Of a DNA stretch of 64,000 nt, positions 42,347 to 51,375 are shown piece by piece (the stretch's first letter is position 1; every line of letters begins with the position of its first letter). The stretch is taken from the NCBI GenBank assembly GCA_016708725.1, contig JADJFE010000003.1, positions 417,154 to 481,153 of the forward strand. The letters run 5' to 3'. The translations under genes were made by a program, and so were the position numbers. A model generated the notes under the pieces. That model was not told the DNA's origin and made no database searches. It worked only from the letters and a program-made list of their open reading frames with translations. This DNA is from Candidatus Aalborgicola bjergmarkensis (GTDB taxonomy: Bacteria > Pseudomonadota > Gammaproteobacteria > Burkholderiales > Burkholderiaceae_C).

Positions 42347-42939
42347 CCAAAACTTTTCACGCGTGGCGCAGTGCATCCAAGCAAGGTCAGAGCGGCGTAA
42401 GTCTGATTGAGTCCATGATTGCGCTGGTGGTGCTCGGCCTGGGAATCATGGGTCTTGCGGGTATGCAGGCACGCATGTTGGTCGAGTCGCGCACTGCCAA
42501 TTACCGTGCGGTTGCTGTGGGTTTGATTGACGACCTCAGTAACCGCATGCTACTCAACCGGGCTGCCGCTCTGGGTAATCCGGTAGCAACCCCCGCTGTC
42601 GCTAGCAGTTATGAACTGGGCTGGGATGATGCAGCCACGGCAGCTCCGAATCCGGACTGCCTTGCCGCTTCTTGTACGGGGGCGCGGTTGGCGCAGTCCG
42701 ACCTGAACCTGTGGCGTGCTGCCGTGCAGCGGGTGCTGCCGGGGGGCAAAGCCCGTGTATTCCGTTCGCCCAATGATCCTCGACAGATCGGTATTGCCGT
42801 GGCCTGGGCAGCCAACGAAGGAAAGGCGGCGGACGACGATAGCACCACATACAACAGTCCATTCAAACTGACCGCTTCACGCGATGGCGTTGTTTGTCCC
42901 GCAACCCTTATTTGTCATCTCGTTTATGTACAACCCTGA
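42337..42939 (+). CDS. pilV: Minor pilin PilV, operon 2
   Basis: ATG at 42337 (MRLAKTFHAWRSASKQGQSG) overlaps the fimT stop. Prepilin site G followed by VSLIESMIALVVLGLGIMGL with Glu5; then AGMQARMLVESRTANYRAVA VGL. 200 residues, with cysteine pairs CLAASC and CPATLIC. Start chosen by overlap and leader length. Confidence 0.85.
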   Translation: MRLAKTFHAWRSASKQGQSGVSLIESMIALVVLGLGIMGLAGMQARMLVESRTANYRAVAVGLIDDLSNRMLLNRAAALGNPVATPAVASSYELGWDDAATAAPNPDCLAASCTGARLAQSDLNLWRAAVQRVLPGGKARVFRSPNDPRQIGIAVAWAANEGKAADDDSTTYNSPFKLTASRDGVVCPATLICHLVYVQP

Positions 42940-43798
42940 ATTTCCTTATTGGCAGCGGAAAAATCTGACTGGGGCGCAATACGCGGTCGTTATGTGTCGC
43001 GGCCATGCGCAGCGCGGATTCTCTCTCATAGAGTTGATGGTGGGTCTGACCATTGGCCTGATGGTTGTGCTGGCGGCTATTGGCAGTATGACGTACACGC
43101 AGATAAGCTCAACGGTGGTGGGTGACAGTTCCCGGTTGCAGCAGACGGCTGACGCTGTGTTTCGCAATGTTGGCTATAGCCTCGCCCAGGCGGGTGCCAT
43201 TGAATTGGAAGCACCAGATACGGATAATCCGGCCATTGTGAGTTTCAGCACCAGATACACGGGGTTTGACGCGTCCAGGCCGTATGACATTCATGGTGAG
43301 GAAGGGAGCAGTGGTGCTGCTGATACCTTGCGCGTGAGTTATCAGGACAGTGGCACTTCGGTCGATTGTCTGGGTGGCCGCCCCGCCGCCATCCCGTTCG
43401 CTGGCAATGTGAACAATACGTTTTCTAAATCGACTACCTCCGATGATCTCATGTGCCTGGGATGGTCCAACCCCGCCGCGCAGTCGATTGCTTTCGGCGT
43501 GAAAGACTTTCAAGTATGGTATGGGGTGCGCACAGGGATTGTTCCAGGAGCCGAGACGTATCAGTTTTACACCGCAAACGATATGAATGCTCTGCCGCCA
43601 GTACTGGTGAAAAAGCACCCGTTTAATGCTTGGACCACTGTTCGGGCTGTTCGCATTTGCGTCCATATCGTGGGGGAAAAATCAGGCAACTCAAACGCAA
43701 GTTTGACTGACTGCCAGGGTACCCCCACTACCCCAAGCGACAGTCTATTGCACCGCGTTTTTTGGCGCACATTCACCTTGCGCAATGCCATGCTATGA
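42926..43798 (+). CDS. pilW: Minor pilin PilW, operon 2
   Basis: ATG at 42926 (MYNPEFPYWQRKNLTGAQYA), overlapping the pilV end. Prepilin site RG followed by FSLIELMVGLTIGLMVVLAA with Glu5. The PilW-type segment SSRLQQTADAVFRNVGYSLA QAG follows. 290 residues, shorter than the operon 1 PilW (388). Confidence 0.85.
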   Translation: MYNPEFPYWQRKNLTGAQYAVVMCRGHAQRGFSLIELMVGLTIGLMVVLAAIGSMTYTQISSTVVGDSSRLQQTADAVFRNVGYSLAQAGAIELEAPDTDNPAIVSFSTRYTGFDASRPYDIHGEEGSSGAADTLRVSYQDSGTSVDCLGGRPAAIPFAGNVNNTFSKSTTSDDLMCLGWSNPAAQSIAFGVKDFQVWYGVRTGIVPGAETYQFYTANDMNALPPVLVKKHPFNAWTTVRAVRICVHIVGEKSGNSNASLTDCQGTPTTPSDSLLHRVFWRTFTLRNAML

Positions 43799-44655
43799 AA
43801 TACTCACTTTTTCACCCGGGTCGTCGGCATCGCCAGAGTGGTGTTTCGCTGATAGTTGTCTTGCTGCTATTGGTTCTGAGTCTGATGGCTGTCCTTGGCG
43901 CATTTCGCGTCGCCAGCCTGAATGAAATACTGCTGGGCAGCAACACCGATTACAACCGAACCCAAGCAGCGGCCGAGGCCATGATGAATGATGCCGAAAT
44001 GGATATCCGTGGCCGCAGACCACCATTCACCGTCGTACAAGCGGACGGAACCTATGGTTTGCCTTGCAGATCGGATACGCCTGCAACGGCTGCAGCCAAT
44101 ATCACCAGGGCATGCTTCCTGGGTTGCCGCCAGTGGCAGGACCCGATCGCGACCGACTGCGCTGCTCCCGTTCCTAGCCCTCATCCTTTTTTTCCTGAAG
44201 GTAAAGTGGATTTTGACGAAGTGGAAAGAAGAATTCTCGCCAACCCCAATCCGAATTTCAACGCCATCACGCGACGTTGCATGGAAGGTATCTGTATGCC
44301 TCTGAACACGACGGACCTGGAAAATCTCGAAGACAACCTCACCGTCATGATACCGTTGGGAGCAACTTATGGACGGTTCACACGTCAGAATGCTTACGAT
44401 GCTGCGCCTGGCGCATCTGGCAATCCGATTCTTGATGGCGCAACGCCAAGAGCGTGGTATTGGGTCGAAGTATTTAATTACGAAAAAGCTATTTGCAACA
44501 CAATTGGTGCCTGCCCACCTACCCTCAGTGAACCTGATACCTATGTTTTTCGTATCACTGTAGTAGCGCAGGGCATGAAGGTTGATGCAAGCAACAACCC
44601 AACTACCAGGGTGGTGCTCAGGTCCGTTTTTGTCCCATCCATTGACCCGCCGTAG
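43795..44655 (+). CDS. pilX: Minor pilin assembly protein PilX, operon 2
   Basis: ATG at 43795 overlaps the pilW stop as ATGA. The N-terminus (MKYSLFHPGRRHRQSGVSLI VVLLLLVLSLMAVLG) has the PilX-type helix without Glu5, followed by EILLGSNTDYNRTQAAAEAM MNDAEMDIRG. 286 residues with several cysteine pairs. Confidence 0.85.
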   Translation: MKYSLFHPGRRHRQSGVSLIVVLLLLVLSLMAVLGAFRVASLNEILLGSNTDYNRTQAAAEAMMNDAEMDIRGRRPPFTVVQADGTYGLPCRSDTPATAAANITRACFLGCRQWQDPIATDCAAPVPSPHPFFPEGKVDFDEVERRILANPNPNFNAITRRCMEGICMPLNTTDLENLEDNLTVMIPLGATYGRFTRQNAYDAAPGASGNPILDGATPRAWYWVEVFNYEKAICNTIGACPPTLSEPDTYVFRITVVAQGMKVDASNNPTTRVVLRSVFVPSIDPP

Positions 44656-44731
44656 TCTGCCCCTTGCGCCAACTTTTCATACCGAACCTGAACGACAGAC
44701 ATTGCGGCCAGCCCGACTCAAAGGAGATACC

Positions 44732-47700
44732 ATGAAATCACATTCCCGGATCAACATTCGTCGCCAAGCAAAGATGCCGAATGTGACAAGTAAGGTTGAG
44801 GTTTGCAACCAAAGCTTGACCGCCATCGGCACGACCTGCCTGCTGCTCACACTTTCTGCCGCGCAGGCTGCGCCATTGTCGTTGTCACAAAGGCCACCTG
44901 GCAATGGCAGCGTCGCTCCAGCACCCAATGTCATTATTACTGTGGACGATTCCGGGAGTATGGCTTGGGATGTGTCATCGACCGATGCCAGATCAAAAAT
45001 TTCGCTACTTAAAGAGTCGTTGAAAACCCAGTTTGGCAATGGAACTGCGAACTCAGGAAAAATTCCCGATAAGCGAATCCGACTGGCATGGCAGGCCATG
45101 CACAACAATGGAGGGGCGCCAAATGCTGACACATTAACCCCTGGGAAGGTGAACGCAATGCGCTCCTTTGAGGGGGATCACCGGAAAAACTTCAACACAT
45201 TTGTGGATAGTTTGAAGGCAGATAACGGTACACCTTCGTTAAAAATGATGCGGCAAGCACACGACTACATGCGGACGCCTGCGGGCAAAAATAGCCCATG
45301 GGCCGATGTTCCTGGTACAGCGCAAACCACTCCGTATATGGCCTGCCGACGAACCTACCATGTATTCATGACGGATGGTGCCTGGAATTCGATAACTGCT
45401 GCTGACAAAGGCATACCAGGTGACAGTATTAGCAAAACATTACCTGATGGCACCAGCTATAGCGTCATGTCCAATCAAACCAAAGTCTATAGGGATGCCT
45501 ACGGTGACACAGATGCAACCCATGCAAGTTCCTTTGCTGATCTGGCGTTTCGCAGCTGGGCGACCGATCTGCAAGATGGAACCAACTCAACCCAGAACAT
45601 GGCTAATTCCGTGAATCCGCTAACAAAAAAGGGTGGTACTGAAACATTCGAAACGCCTGCCTGCAAGAGCGCCAGCAATTGCATTGCGACCCAGGAATAC
45701 TGGAACCCTAAAAACGACCCAGCAACTTGGCAGCACATCAATACCTACACCATTGGCTTTGGAGAGGGTGCTACCGAGTGGACCCCCCCTGATGCTACAT
45801 GCCCTGCAAATTGGGAGACCAACACAACCAATGACAACTATGGCGGTGACTTCGCAAAACTGATTCAGGGCTCGAAGGTTTGGCCTGATGTGAAAACATC
45901 CGATGGCGGGACCCCAGATATTCGGACCATCGAACTCTGGCATGGTGCGCTCAATGGTCGCGGAAGATATTACCCAGCCAAGACGGCCGACGATTTGACG
46001 GAAGCCTTCAAGGCTATTATGGACACGGTCATCGACGATACCACCCAGTCTTCGGTGTCCGTTGCCACCAGTTCGAGTTATTTACGCCTCGGCACCAGCG
46101 CCTATACCGCAGGTTACGACGCAAACATGTGGAGCGGAGTGCTTAGGGCGCGTGCTATTGATTCAGTCACGGGTGCCGTGGCGACTACGGATACCTGGAA
46201 TGCGGGCGACCTGCTGGACAACTCGAACTATTCGGTGGCCAACCGATTTGTACTTTCCTACAACGGCAGTGCAGGATTTCCCTGGAAGACGTTCGATTCG
46301 CTACCTACCAAGCAGCAGACACAACTCAATAAGAATAGCGCTGATACGGTGGACAACAAAGGACAGAACCGAATTGATTACATACGCGGTGATCGCACCA
46401 AGGAGGGCGGTATTTTCCGCAATCGTGCATCGCGTCTGGGGGATATTGTCAATTCCAATATCTGGTATGTCGGCGCACCCGCCAGTGGTTACACCATGAA
46501 CAATTATGCTGCTTTCAAATCAATCGTCAGCCCTGGCAAGGGCGGACGTACCAAAATGGTCTATGTGGGTGCCAATGATGGCATGCTGCACGGCTTCGCA
46601 GCCGCCGACAATCTCCCCGTGAAAGGTGGCACCGAGTTGCTGGCCTATATTCCACAGGGTATTGCAGAGGGAAAATTGCGTAAACTGACCGACACCACCT
46701 ACACGCACGAGTATTTCGTGGATGGTTCCCCGTTCACCGGAGATGCCTATCTCAACTCGGCATGGACTACGGTTCTGGTTGGCACCCTCGGTAACGGTGG
46801 CAAGGGCTACTTTGTACTGGATGTGACCGATCCCGCCAATTTCACAACGACCAACGCGGCCAATCTGGTGATCAAGGACACTACTAAGGCGACCAACGAT
46901 GCCGACATTGGCTTTATCAGCTCGCCACCAACCGTCGATCCTTATATCTCTTCCAAATCGGGACAGATCGTCCAGATGAACAATGGCCGCTGGGCGCTTG
47001 TCATGGGCAATGGTTACAACAGCAACAATGAAGCACCCGTACTCATCATTCAATATCTCGATGGCACAAAGACCATTGTGAGAATCAGTCCCTGCGGCGG
47101 GCAAACGGTTCAGACTTCGGGATGCGCTTTCCAGGGCAATGGCAACGGCCTGTCCAGCCCATTGCTAGTTGATTTGAACGGTAACGGCAAGGTCGATGTT
47201 GCCTACGCCGGAGACCTGCAAGGCAATCTGTGGAAGTTCAATCTGAGCAGCGCCACGCCATCGAATTGGGAGGTGAGCTTTGGCGGGCAGCCTTTTTTTG
47301 TGGCCAAGGGGCCGGCAAGTCTTGGCCCCCGTAGCGCGGGCACAGTGGCGCAACCCATTACCACGGCTCCATACTGGATGCCCCACCCTCTGGGGGGGAT
47401 CATGGTATCGGTAGGCACGGGGCAAAACCTCACGACTGCGGATCAAACCTCGACCACTGTGGCCAGCTACTATGGTTTATGGGATAACAGCCCCTTTACG
47501 GTAGCCGCCGGTATCGTGACGATCAATGAAGATTCCAAAGTTACATCGCCTGTCAATATCCCCGGTGCAACGGCATCCATGGACAGATTGGTGCAACAGA
47601 CCATCAACGCAACGCCATTTCTTGACGCAGGCGTTAATTACTACACATCAACCAGCAATCCGGTCGCATACACCACGAGCGATGCGGGTACTGATACTCC

Positions 47701-48160
47701 CACAGATATCGCAGCCACCAAACGCGGATGGTTTCTCGACTGGTCTACCAGCGGCCAGAGAGTGTTGACCAATACACGACCCTATTCTGGTCAGAATATT
47801 GTGGTTCAAACCACGATACCAAAATCTGGTTCAACTAGCTCAGTCGAATCGTGTGCTGCCGTCAACGCGACAGATGAACGCAGTTTTCTGAGTATTCTGG
47901 ACATGATTAATGGGGCTCCCCCAAGCGTATCGCCATTCGACCTCAGCACGGACAATCCAGCGACGACAACCATGGAGGTTGACAGCGACACCGCACTGGT
48001 TCAAACAAAACCCACGGAAATGCTCGTTATCAAGGCGACCGGTTCGCTGCTTCCAACTGATCCGATATGTGTTGCTAATCCGAATGACCCGCGCTGCAAG
48101 CTTACACTCGATGTTGGCGCGCACCTCGGAAAGCGCACAAGCTGGCGGAACAAGCAATGA
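44732..48160 (+). CDS. pilY1: PilY1-type pilus tip adhesin, paralog 2 (with VWA)
   Basis: ATG at 44732 with AAAGGAG upstream gives 1142 residues. A long basic leader precedes the signal-type helix (LTAIGTTCLLLTLSAAQAAP). A von Willebrand A domain starts at NVIITVDDSGSMAWDVSSTD with the MIDAS DxSxS motif intact, then the C-terminal PilY1 propeller (KMVYVGANDGMLHGFAA, GGKGYFVLDVTDP) with a calcium loop DLNGNGKVDVAYAGD. The VWA domain is thought to sense force or bind partners at the pilus tip. The C-terminus is short and basic, without the Cys repeats of paralog 1. Confidence 0.9.
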   Translation: MKSHSRINIRRQAKMPNVTSKVEVCNQSLTAIGTTCLLLTLSAAQAAPLSLSQRPPGNGSVAPAPNVIITVDDSGSMAWDVSSTDARSKISLLKESLKTQFGNGTANSGKIPDKRIRLAWQAMHNNGGAPNADTLTPGKVNAMRSFEGDHRKNFNTFVDSLKADNGTPSLKMMRQAHDYMRTPAGKNSPWADVPGTAQTTPYMACRRTYHVFMTDGAWNSITAADKGIPGDSISKTLPDGTSYSVMSNQTKVYRDAYGDTDATHASSFADLAFRSWATDLQDGTNSTQNMANSVNPLTKKGGTETFETPACKSASNCIATQEYWNPKNDPATWQHINTYTIGFGEGATEWTPPDATCPANWETNTTNDNYGGDFAKLIQGSKVWPDVKTSDGGTPDIRTIELWHGALNGRGRYYPAKTADDLTEAFKAIMDTVIDDTTQSSVSVATSSSYLRLGTSAYTAGYDANMWSGVLRARAIDSVTGAVATTDTWNAGDLLDNSNYSVANRFVLSYNGSAGFPWKTFDSLPTKQQTQLNKNSADTVDNKGQNRIDYIRGDRTKEGGIFRNRASRLGDIVNSNIWYVGAPASGYTMNNYAAFKSIVSPGKGGRTKMVYVGANDGMLHGFAAADNLPVKGGTELLAYIPQGIAEGKLRKLTDTTYTHEYFVDGSPFTGDAYLNSAWTTVLVGTLGNGGKGYFVLDVTDPANFTTTNAANLVIKDTTKATNDADIGFISSPPTVDPYISSKSGQIVQMNNGRWALVMGNGYNSNNEAPVLIIQYLDGTKTIVRISPCGGQTVQTSGCAFQGNGNGLSSPLLVDLNGNGKVDVAYAGDLQGNLWKFNLSSATPSNWEVSFGGQPFFVAKGPASLGPRSAGTVAQPITTAPYWMPHPLGGIMVSVGTGQNLTTADQTSTTVASYYGLWDNSPFTVAAGIVTINEDSKVTSPVNIPGATASMDRLVQQTINATPFLDAGVNYYTSTSNPVAYTTSDAGTDTPTDIAATKRGWFLDWSTSGQRVLTNTRPYSGQNIVVQTTIPKSGSTSSVESCAAVNATDERSFLSILDMINGAPPSVSPFDLSTDNPATTTMEVDSDTALVQTKPTEMLVIKATGSLLPTDPICVANPNDPRCKLTLDVGAHLGKRTSWRNKQ

Positions 48161-48636
48161 ACGCAAGCCCTTACTCCAAAAACTCCAGAATGAAAATGGG
48201 TTCTACGCCAGGCGCAGGTGGTTTTACCTTGATTGAAATGATGATCACGGTCGCCATCATCGCCATCCTGTCCGGAATTGCGCTTCCGAACTATAGAGAG
48301 TACGTCAACCGCAGCCACCGCGCCAACGCCCGCAATACCCTGATCCAGGCAGCGCAATGGATGGAACGGGCGGCAACTGCCACTGGAACATATCCCGTGT
48401 CAACCGCCAGCCCTTCGCAAATACCCTCCGGAATATTGAAAGTGGAGGGTGATCGCTATACCGTGACTGTGGTATCAACCGCTTCCACTTTCACGATTAC
48501 GGCAACCAGGAAGCCCGGAACCGGGCAGGCTAGCGACAAATGCGGAGATTACAGGCTTGACCAGGCAAATCGGCGTGACACCGTCCCTTCAACCAGGAGC
48601 GCCAGTATGACCGATGCTGATTGCTGGAACAGGTGA
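48157..48636 (+). CDS. pilE: Type IV pilin-like protein PilE, operon 2
   Basis: ATG at 48157 overlaps the pilY1 stop (ATGA). The 159-residue protein has the cleavage site GAGG followed by FTLIEMMITVAIIAILSGIA with Glu5, then LPNYREYVNRSHRANARNTL. The end (DKCGDYRLDQANRRD ... DADCWNR) gives the disulfide loop. ribD begins 20 bp later on the same strand, so the pilin operon may read into riboflavin genes. Confidence 0.85.
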   Translation: MNASPYSKNSRMKMGSTPGAGGFTLIEMMITVAIIAILSGIALPNYREYVNRSHRANARNTLIQAAQWMERAATATGTYPVSTASPSQIPSGILKVEGDRYTVTVVSTASTFTITATRKPGTGQASDKCGDYRLDQANRRDTVPSTRSASMTDADCWNR

Positions 48637-48655
48637 GGGTGTCGGCATCGCCACC

Positions 48656-49783
48656 ATGCTACACAACCTGGCGCAGGCACTGACCTTGGCCGACTGCGCT
48701 GTCGGACTCAGCAATCCGAACCCGGCTGTGGGTTGTGTGCTTACGACGGCAGAAGGTGCCCTGATAGGCCAGGGGCATACCCAAAAGGCTGGTGGTCCGC
48801 ATGCGGAAATCATGGCCTTGCGCGATGCACAGTCGCAGGGAAACAGTGTGGTAGGTGCCACTGCCTATGTGACCTTGGAGCCTTGCTCGCACCACGGAAG
48901 AACCGGCCCATGTTGTGATGCGCTGATTGCAGCGGGCATTGGCAAGGTGGTTGCGACCAATGCCGACCCGAACCCATTGGTTGCCGGTCAGGGTTTTGCC
49001 CGCTTGCGCGCCGCCGGTGTTGTGGTCGAAGTTTTGGAGCCGGATGACGCGCTGGCGCAGCAATCGCGTGCGCTCAATATCGGTTTTTTCAGTCGCATGG
49101 TGCGCAAGACTCCCTGGGTGCGCATGAAAATTGCCGCTACGCTGGATGGGAAAACGGCCTTGAACAATGGCAGCAGCCAGTGGATCACCACACCAGCAGC
49201 ACGCGCCGATGGTCACGCCTGGCGTGCACGCAGTTGTGCGGTGTTGACCGGCATCGGAACGCTGCTGGCCGATAGTCCCCGGCTGGACGTGCGTCTGGTG
49301 CCAACACAGCGACAGCCGCATGTGGTCATCGTCGATAGTTGCCTGAGAACCCCGTTGGATGCTCCTGCTTTAATAGCTGGACGCGCAGCATTCATCTATG
49401 CTGCAGCGCTAAATGATGAAAAAAAGCATGCATTGCAAGCACGTGGAGCAAAGGTTCTGTGCCTGCCTGACCGCCACATTGACGGCGAGCCTACCGGCAA
49501 GGTTGATCTGCATGCCATGCTGCTGGACCTGGGTCAGCGTGAAATCAATGCGTTGCATGTCGAAGCCGGAGAGCAGCTCAATGGTGCCTTGCTACGGGCC
49601 AATCTGGTGGATGAGTTGCTGGTGTACCTGGCCCCCAAGCTGGTTGGTCAGGGGCGGGATATGGCCAGTCTGGGTCCCCTGGAGCATCTGGAGCAGGCGT
49701 TGCAGATGGAGTTCACATCGGTTGATCGAATTGGTCAGGATCTGCGCGTGGTGGCCCGTATCATTGGCCGCGATGTTTTTTAA
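48656..49783 (+). CDS. ribD: Riboflavin deaminase-reductase RibD
   Basis: ATG at 48656 gives 375 residues. The N-terminal zinc deaminase has HAEIMAL (catalytic Glu) and PCSHHGRTGPC (zinc cysteines); the C-terminal reductase has MKIAATLDGKTALNNGSSQW and EAGEQLNGALLRANLVDELL. The enzyme carries out two steps of riboflavin synthesis. An open frame continues to 48614 but without better start. Residues ~240-252 are encoded by a stretch that resembles dispersed repeat A. Confidence 0.9.
   Translation: MLHNLAQALTLADCAVGLSNPNPAVGCVLTTAEGALIGQGHTQKAGGPHAEIMALRDAQSQGNSVVGATAYVTLEPCSHHGRTGPCCDALIAAGIGKVVATNADPNPLVAGQGFARLRAAGVVVEVLEPDDALAQQSRALNIGFFSRMVRKTPWVRMKIAATLDGKTALNNGSSQWITTPAARADGHAWRARSCAVLTGIGTLLADSPRLDVRLVPTQRQPHVVIVDSCLRTPLDAPALIAGRAAFIYAAALNDEKKHALQARGAKVLCLPDRHIDGEPTGKVDLHAMLLDLGQREINALHVEAGEQLNGALLRANLVDELLVYLAPKLVGQGRDMASLGPLEHLEQALQMEFTSVDRIGQDLRVVARIIGRDVF
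49371..49412 (+). repeat. Possible repeat A-derived segment inside ribD
   Basis: TTAATAGCTGGACGCGCAGC, then ATTCATCTATGCTGCAGCGC. It shares ATAGCTG, CGCA, ATTC and GCTGCAGC in order with repeat A copy 9. In frame with ribD. Could be chance. Confidence 0.35.
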
Positions 49784-49822
49784 TCCGTTAATCCGTATAC
49801 TTTTTTGGAGAATGATTAGTCC

Positions 49823-50485
49823 ATGTTTACAGGCATCATCACCGGCACAGGCCGTATCACCGCCGTCCAGGCTCTTGGCGACTCAACCACCCACGGCAAA
49901 CGCCTGACCATTGCCTGCCCGGAGCATTATCTGGATGATGTGGGTTTGGGCGACAGCATTGCGCTCAATGGCGCTTGCATGACGGTTACATCGCTGGATA
50001 CTGCACAGCGACAATTCACCATCGACATCTCCGCCGAGTCACTGGCAAAAACTACCGGGTTGGGCACGCCAGGCAGCACCATTAACCTGGAAAAAGCCTT
50101 GCGTGCCAATGACCGTCTGGGTGGGCACCTGGTATCGGGTCATGTCGATGGCATTGGCCGCGTGACCCACTTTGCCCAGGTCGGCGAAAGTTGGGAGTTG
50201 CGCATTCTGGCGCCGCAATCGCTGGCGAAATATCTGGCCTACAAGGGTTCCATTACCGTCAATGGTGTCAGTCTGACCGTCAACCATATCGTCGATCTGG
50301 CCGACTTGGCCGACTTGGCCGGTGGCTGCGAATTTAGCATCAATCTGATTCCCCACACCGTTGAAAATACAGCCTTGGGCAGTTTGCAAGTGGGTACGCT
50401 GCTGAATCTGGAGATTGACCTGATTGCACGCTATTGCGAAAGAATGCTTGGCTCTCAACCATCCGTCGTTGCCCATGTCGAATGA
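49823..50485 (+). CDS. ribE: Riboflavin synthase alpha chain
   Basis: The 220-residue protein (MFTGIITGTGRITAVQ) has two lumazine-binding repeats: N-terminal (DSIALNGACMTVTSLD, SAESLAKTTGLG) and C-terminal (GSITVNGVSLTVN, FSINLIPHTVENTALG). It makes riboflavin from two 6,7-dimethyl-8-ribityllumazine molecules. In the second half DLADLADLA arises from a short DNA repeat. It lies 39 bp after ribD. No FMN riboswitch was recognised. Confidence 0.9.
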   Translation: MFTGIITGTGRITAVQALGDSTTHGKRLTIACPEHYLDDVGLGDSIALNGACMTVTSLDTAQRQFTIDISAESLAKTTGLGTPGSTINLEKALRANDRLGGHLVSGHVDGIGRVTHFAQVGESWELRILAPQSLAKYLAYKGSITVNGVSLTVNHIVDLADLADLAGGCEFSINLIPHTVENTALGSLQVGTLLNLEIDLIARYCERMLGSQPSVVAHVE

Positions 50486-50756
50486 GGAACCCCCCCGCGC
50501 CGAATCGCTGATTCCCTACCCTTCGCTGTTTCCGATCAAGGTCATGGGAATTCAACAAGACGGACTGGTGGAGGCGATTGCCAAAATAGCGCAAGAATTT
50601 GATCCGGATTTTGATGCATCGCGCACCGAGTTGCGCGCAAGCAGAACCGGCAAATACCTGGGCGTGACCATCACCGTCATGGCTACCAGCCGCGCGCAGC
50701 TCGATGCGCTGTACCATGCGCTCACACAGCATCCGCTGGTGAAAGTGGTGCTGTAG
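50475..50756 (+). CDS. ybeD: DUF493 family protein YbeD
   Basis: ATG at 50475 (MSNEEPPRAESLIPYPSLFP) overlaps the end of ribE. The 93-residue product has the ACT-like DUF493 fold: FPIKVMGIQQDGLVEAIAKI, SRTGKYLGVTITVMATSRAQ LDALYHALTQHPLVKVVL. In many relatives ybeD is followed by lipB and lipA; here a repeat element follows instead. Proposed regulator of lipoylation or other pathways; unproven. Confidence 0.85.
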   Translation: MSNEEPPRAESLIPYPSLFPIKVMGIQQDGLVEAIAKIAQEFDPDFDASRTELRASRTGKYLGVTITVMATSRAQLDALYHALTQHPLVKVVL

Positions 50757-50821
50757 GGACATTGCGGCTGCATATGGAATTCAAACTAAAGTGGTCCTTT
50801 CCGCTGATCAATTGATGCGAT

Positions 50822-51139
50822 TGCGATTACGACATGTGGTCGTTGGATTTAGCTCCCTCGCCCCGGCGGGGAGAGGGTTGGGGAGAGGGGCTGCTGGTGG
50901 CTTTGCGCTGGAATTTCATATCGCCCGTGATATTACAAATGCAAAAACTGCGATGAAAAACCCTCTTGAAGCCCTCTTGCAAGCCCTTGTGACACTTTTT
51001 TGCCGTAAATCAGGCATTAAATCAGCCTATAGCCCCCGTGGGATGTGCGGATACAGCTATAAATAACATAGTAACCACTCTCCCCAACCCTCCCCGCCGG
51101 GGCGAGGGAGTTACACCCAACGGCCACTTGAATCGCACC
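50822..51139. repeat. Foldback (MITE-like) element
   Basis: Left arm 50822-50890 (GTGGTCGTTGGATTTAGCTC CCTCGCCCCGGCGGGGAG) and right arm 51075-51139 are imperfect inverted repeats of about 65 bp; the core CTCCCTCGCCCCGGCGGGGA is exact. Between them lie ~185 bp with repeat A copy 13 and no gene. A transcript could form one very long hairpin. Confidence 0.65.
51021..51064 (-). repeat. Dispersed repeat A, copy 13
   Basis: CAGCCTATAGCCCCCGTGGG, then ATGTGCGGATACAGCTATAA. Sits inside the foldback element. Confidence 0.6.
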
Positions 51140-51185
51140 CAGTGACAGGTCAGATTCAGTGCATGTACCTCAAAGCCTCGTATCC

Positions 51186-51360
51186 ATGCTTGAACCTCTC
51201 CTGATTCTGTCCTTGCGTGGTGTCGCTGCGGATCTGGCGGTCAAGGTAGCAATTGCCACCGCCATGGCTACCATCGTGTTTACGTCCATCTCCAGTCTGC
51301 GCGCCCATCACCAACGCGGCGCGGTACGCTGGGAGCTGGTCAGGGTCTGCATGGCTGAAG
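51186..51360 (+). pseudogene. TauE/SafE permease, internally deleted N-terminal remnant
   Basis: MLEPLLILSLRGVAADLAVK VAIATAMATIVFTSISSLRA HHQRGAVRWELVR matches the start of TauE/SafE sulfite-exporter-like permeases, with about 25 residues of the first membrane segments missing after LILSL. After VRWELVR the homology ends. Intact proteins have ~250 residues. A broken gene next to the HD-GYP gene end. Confidence 0.55.
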
Positions 51361-51375
51361 CGCCATGCAGCAGCA

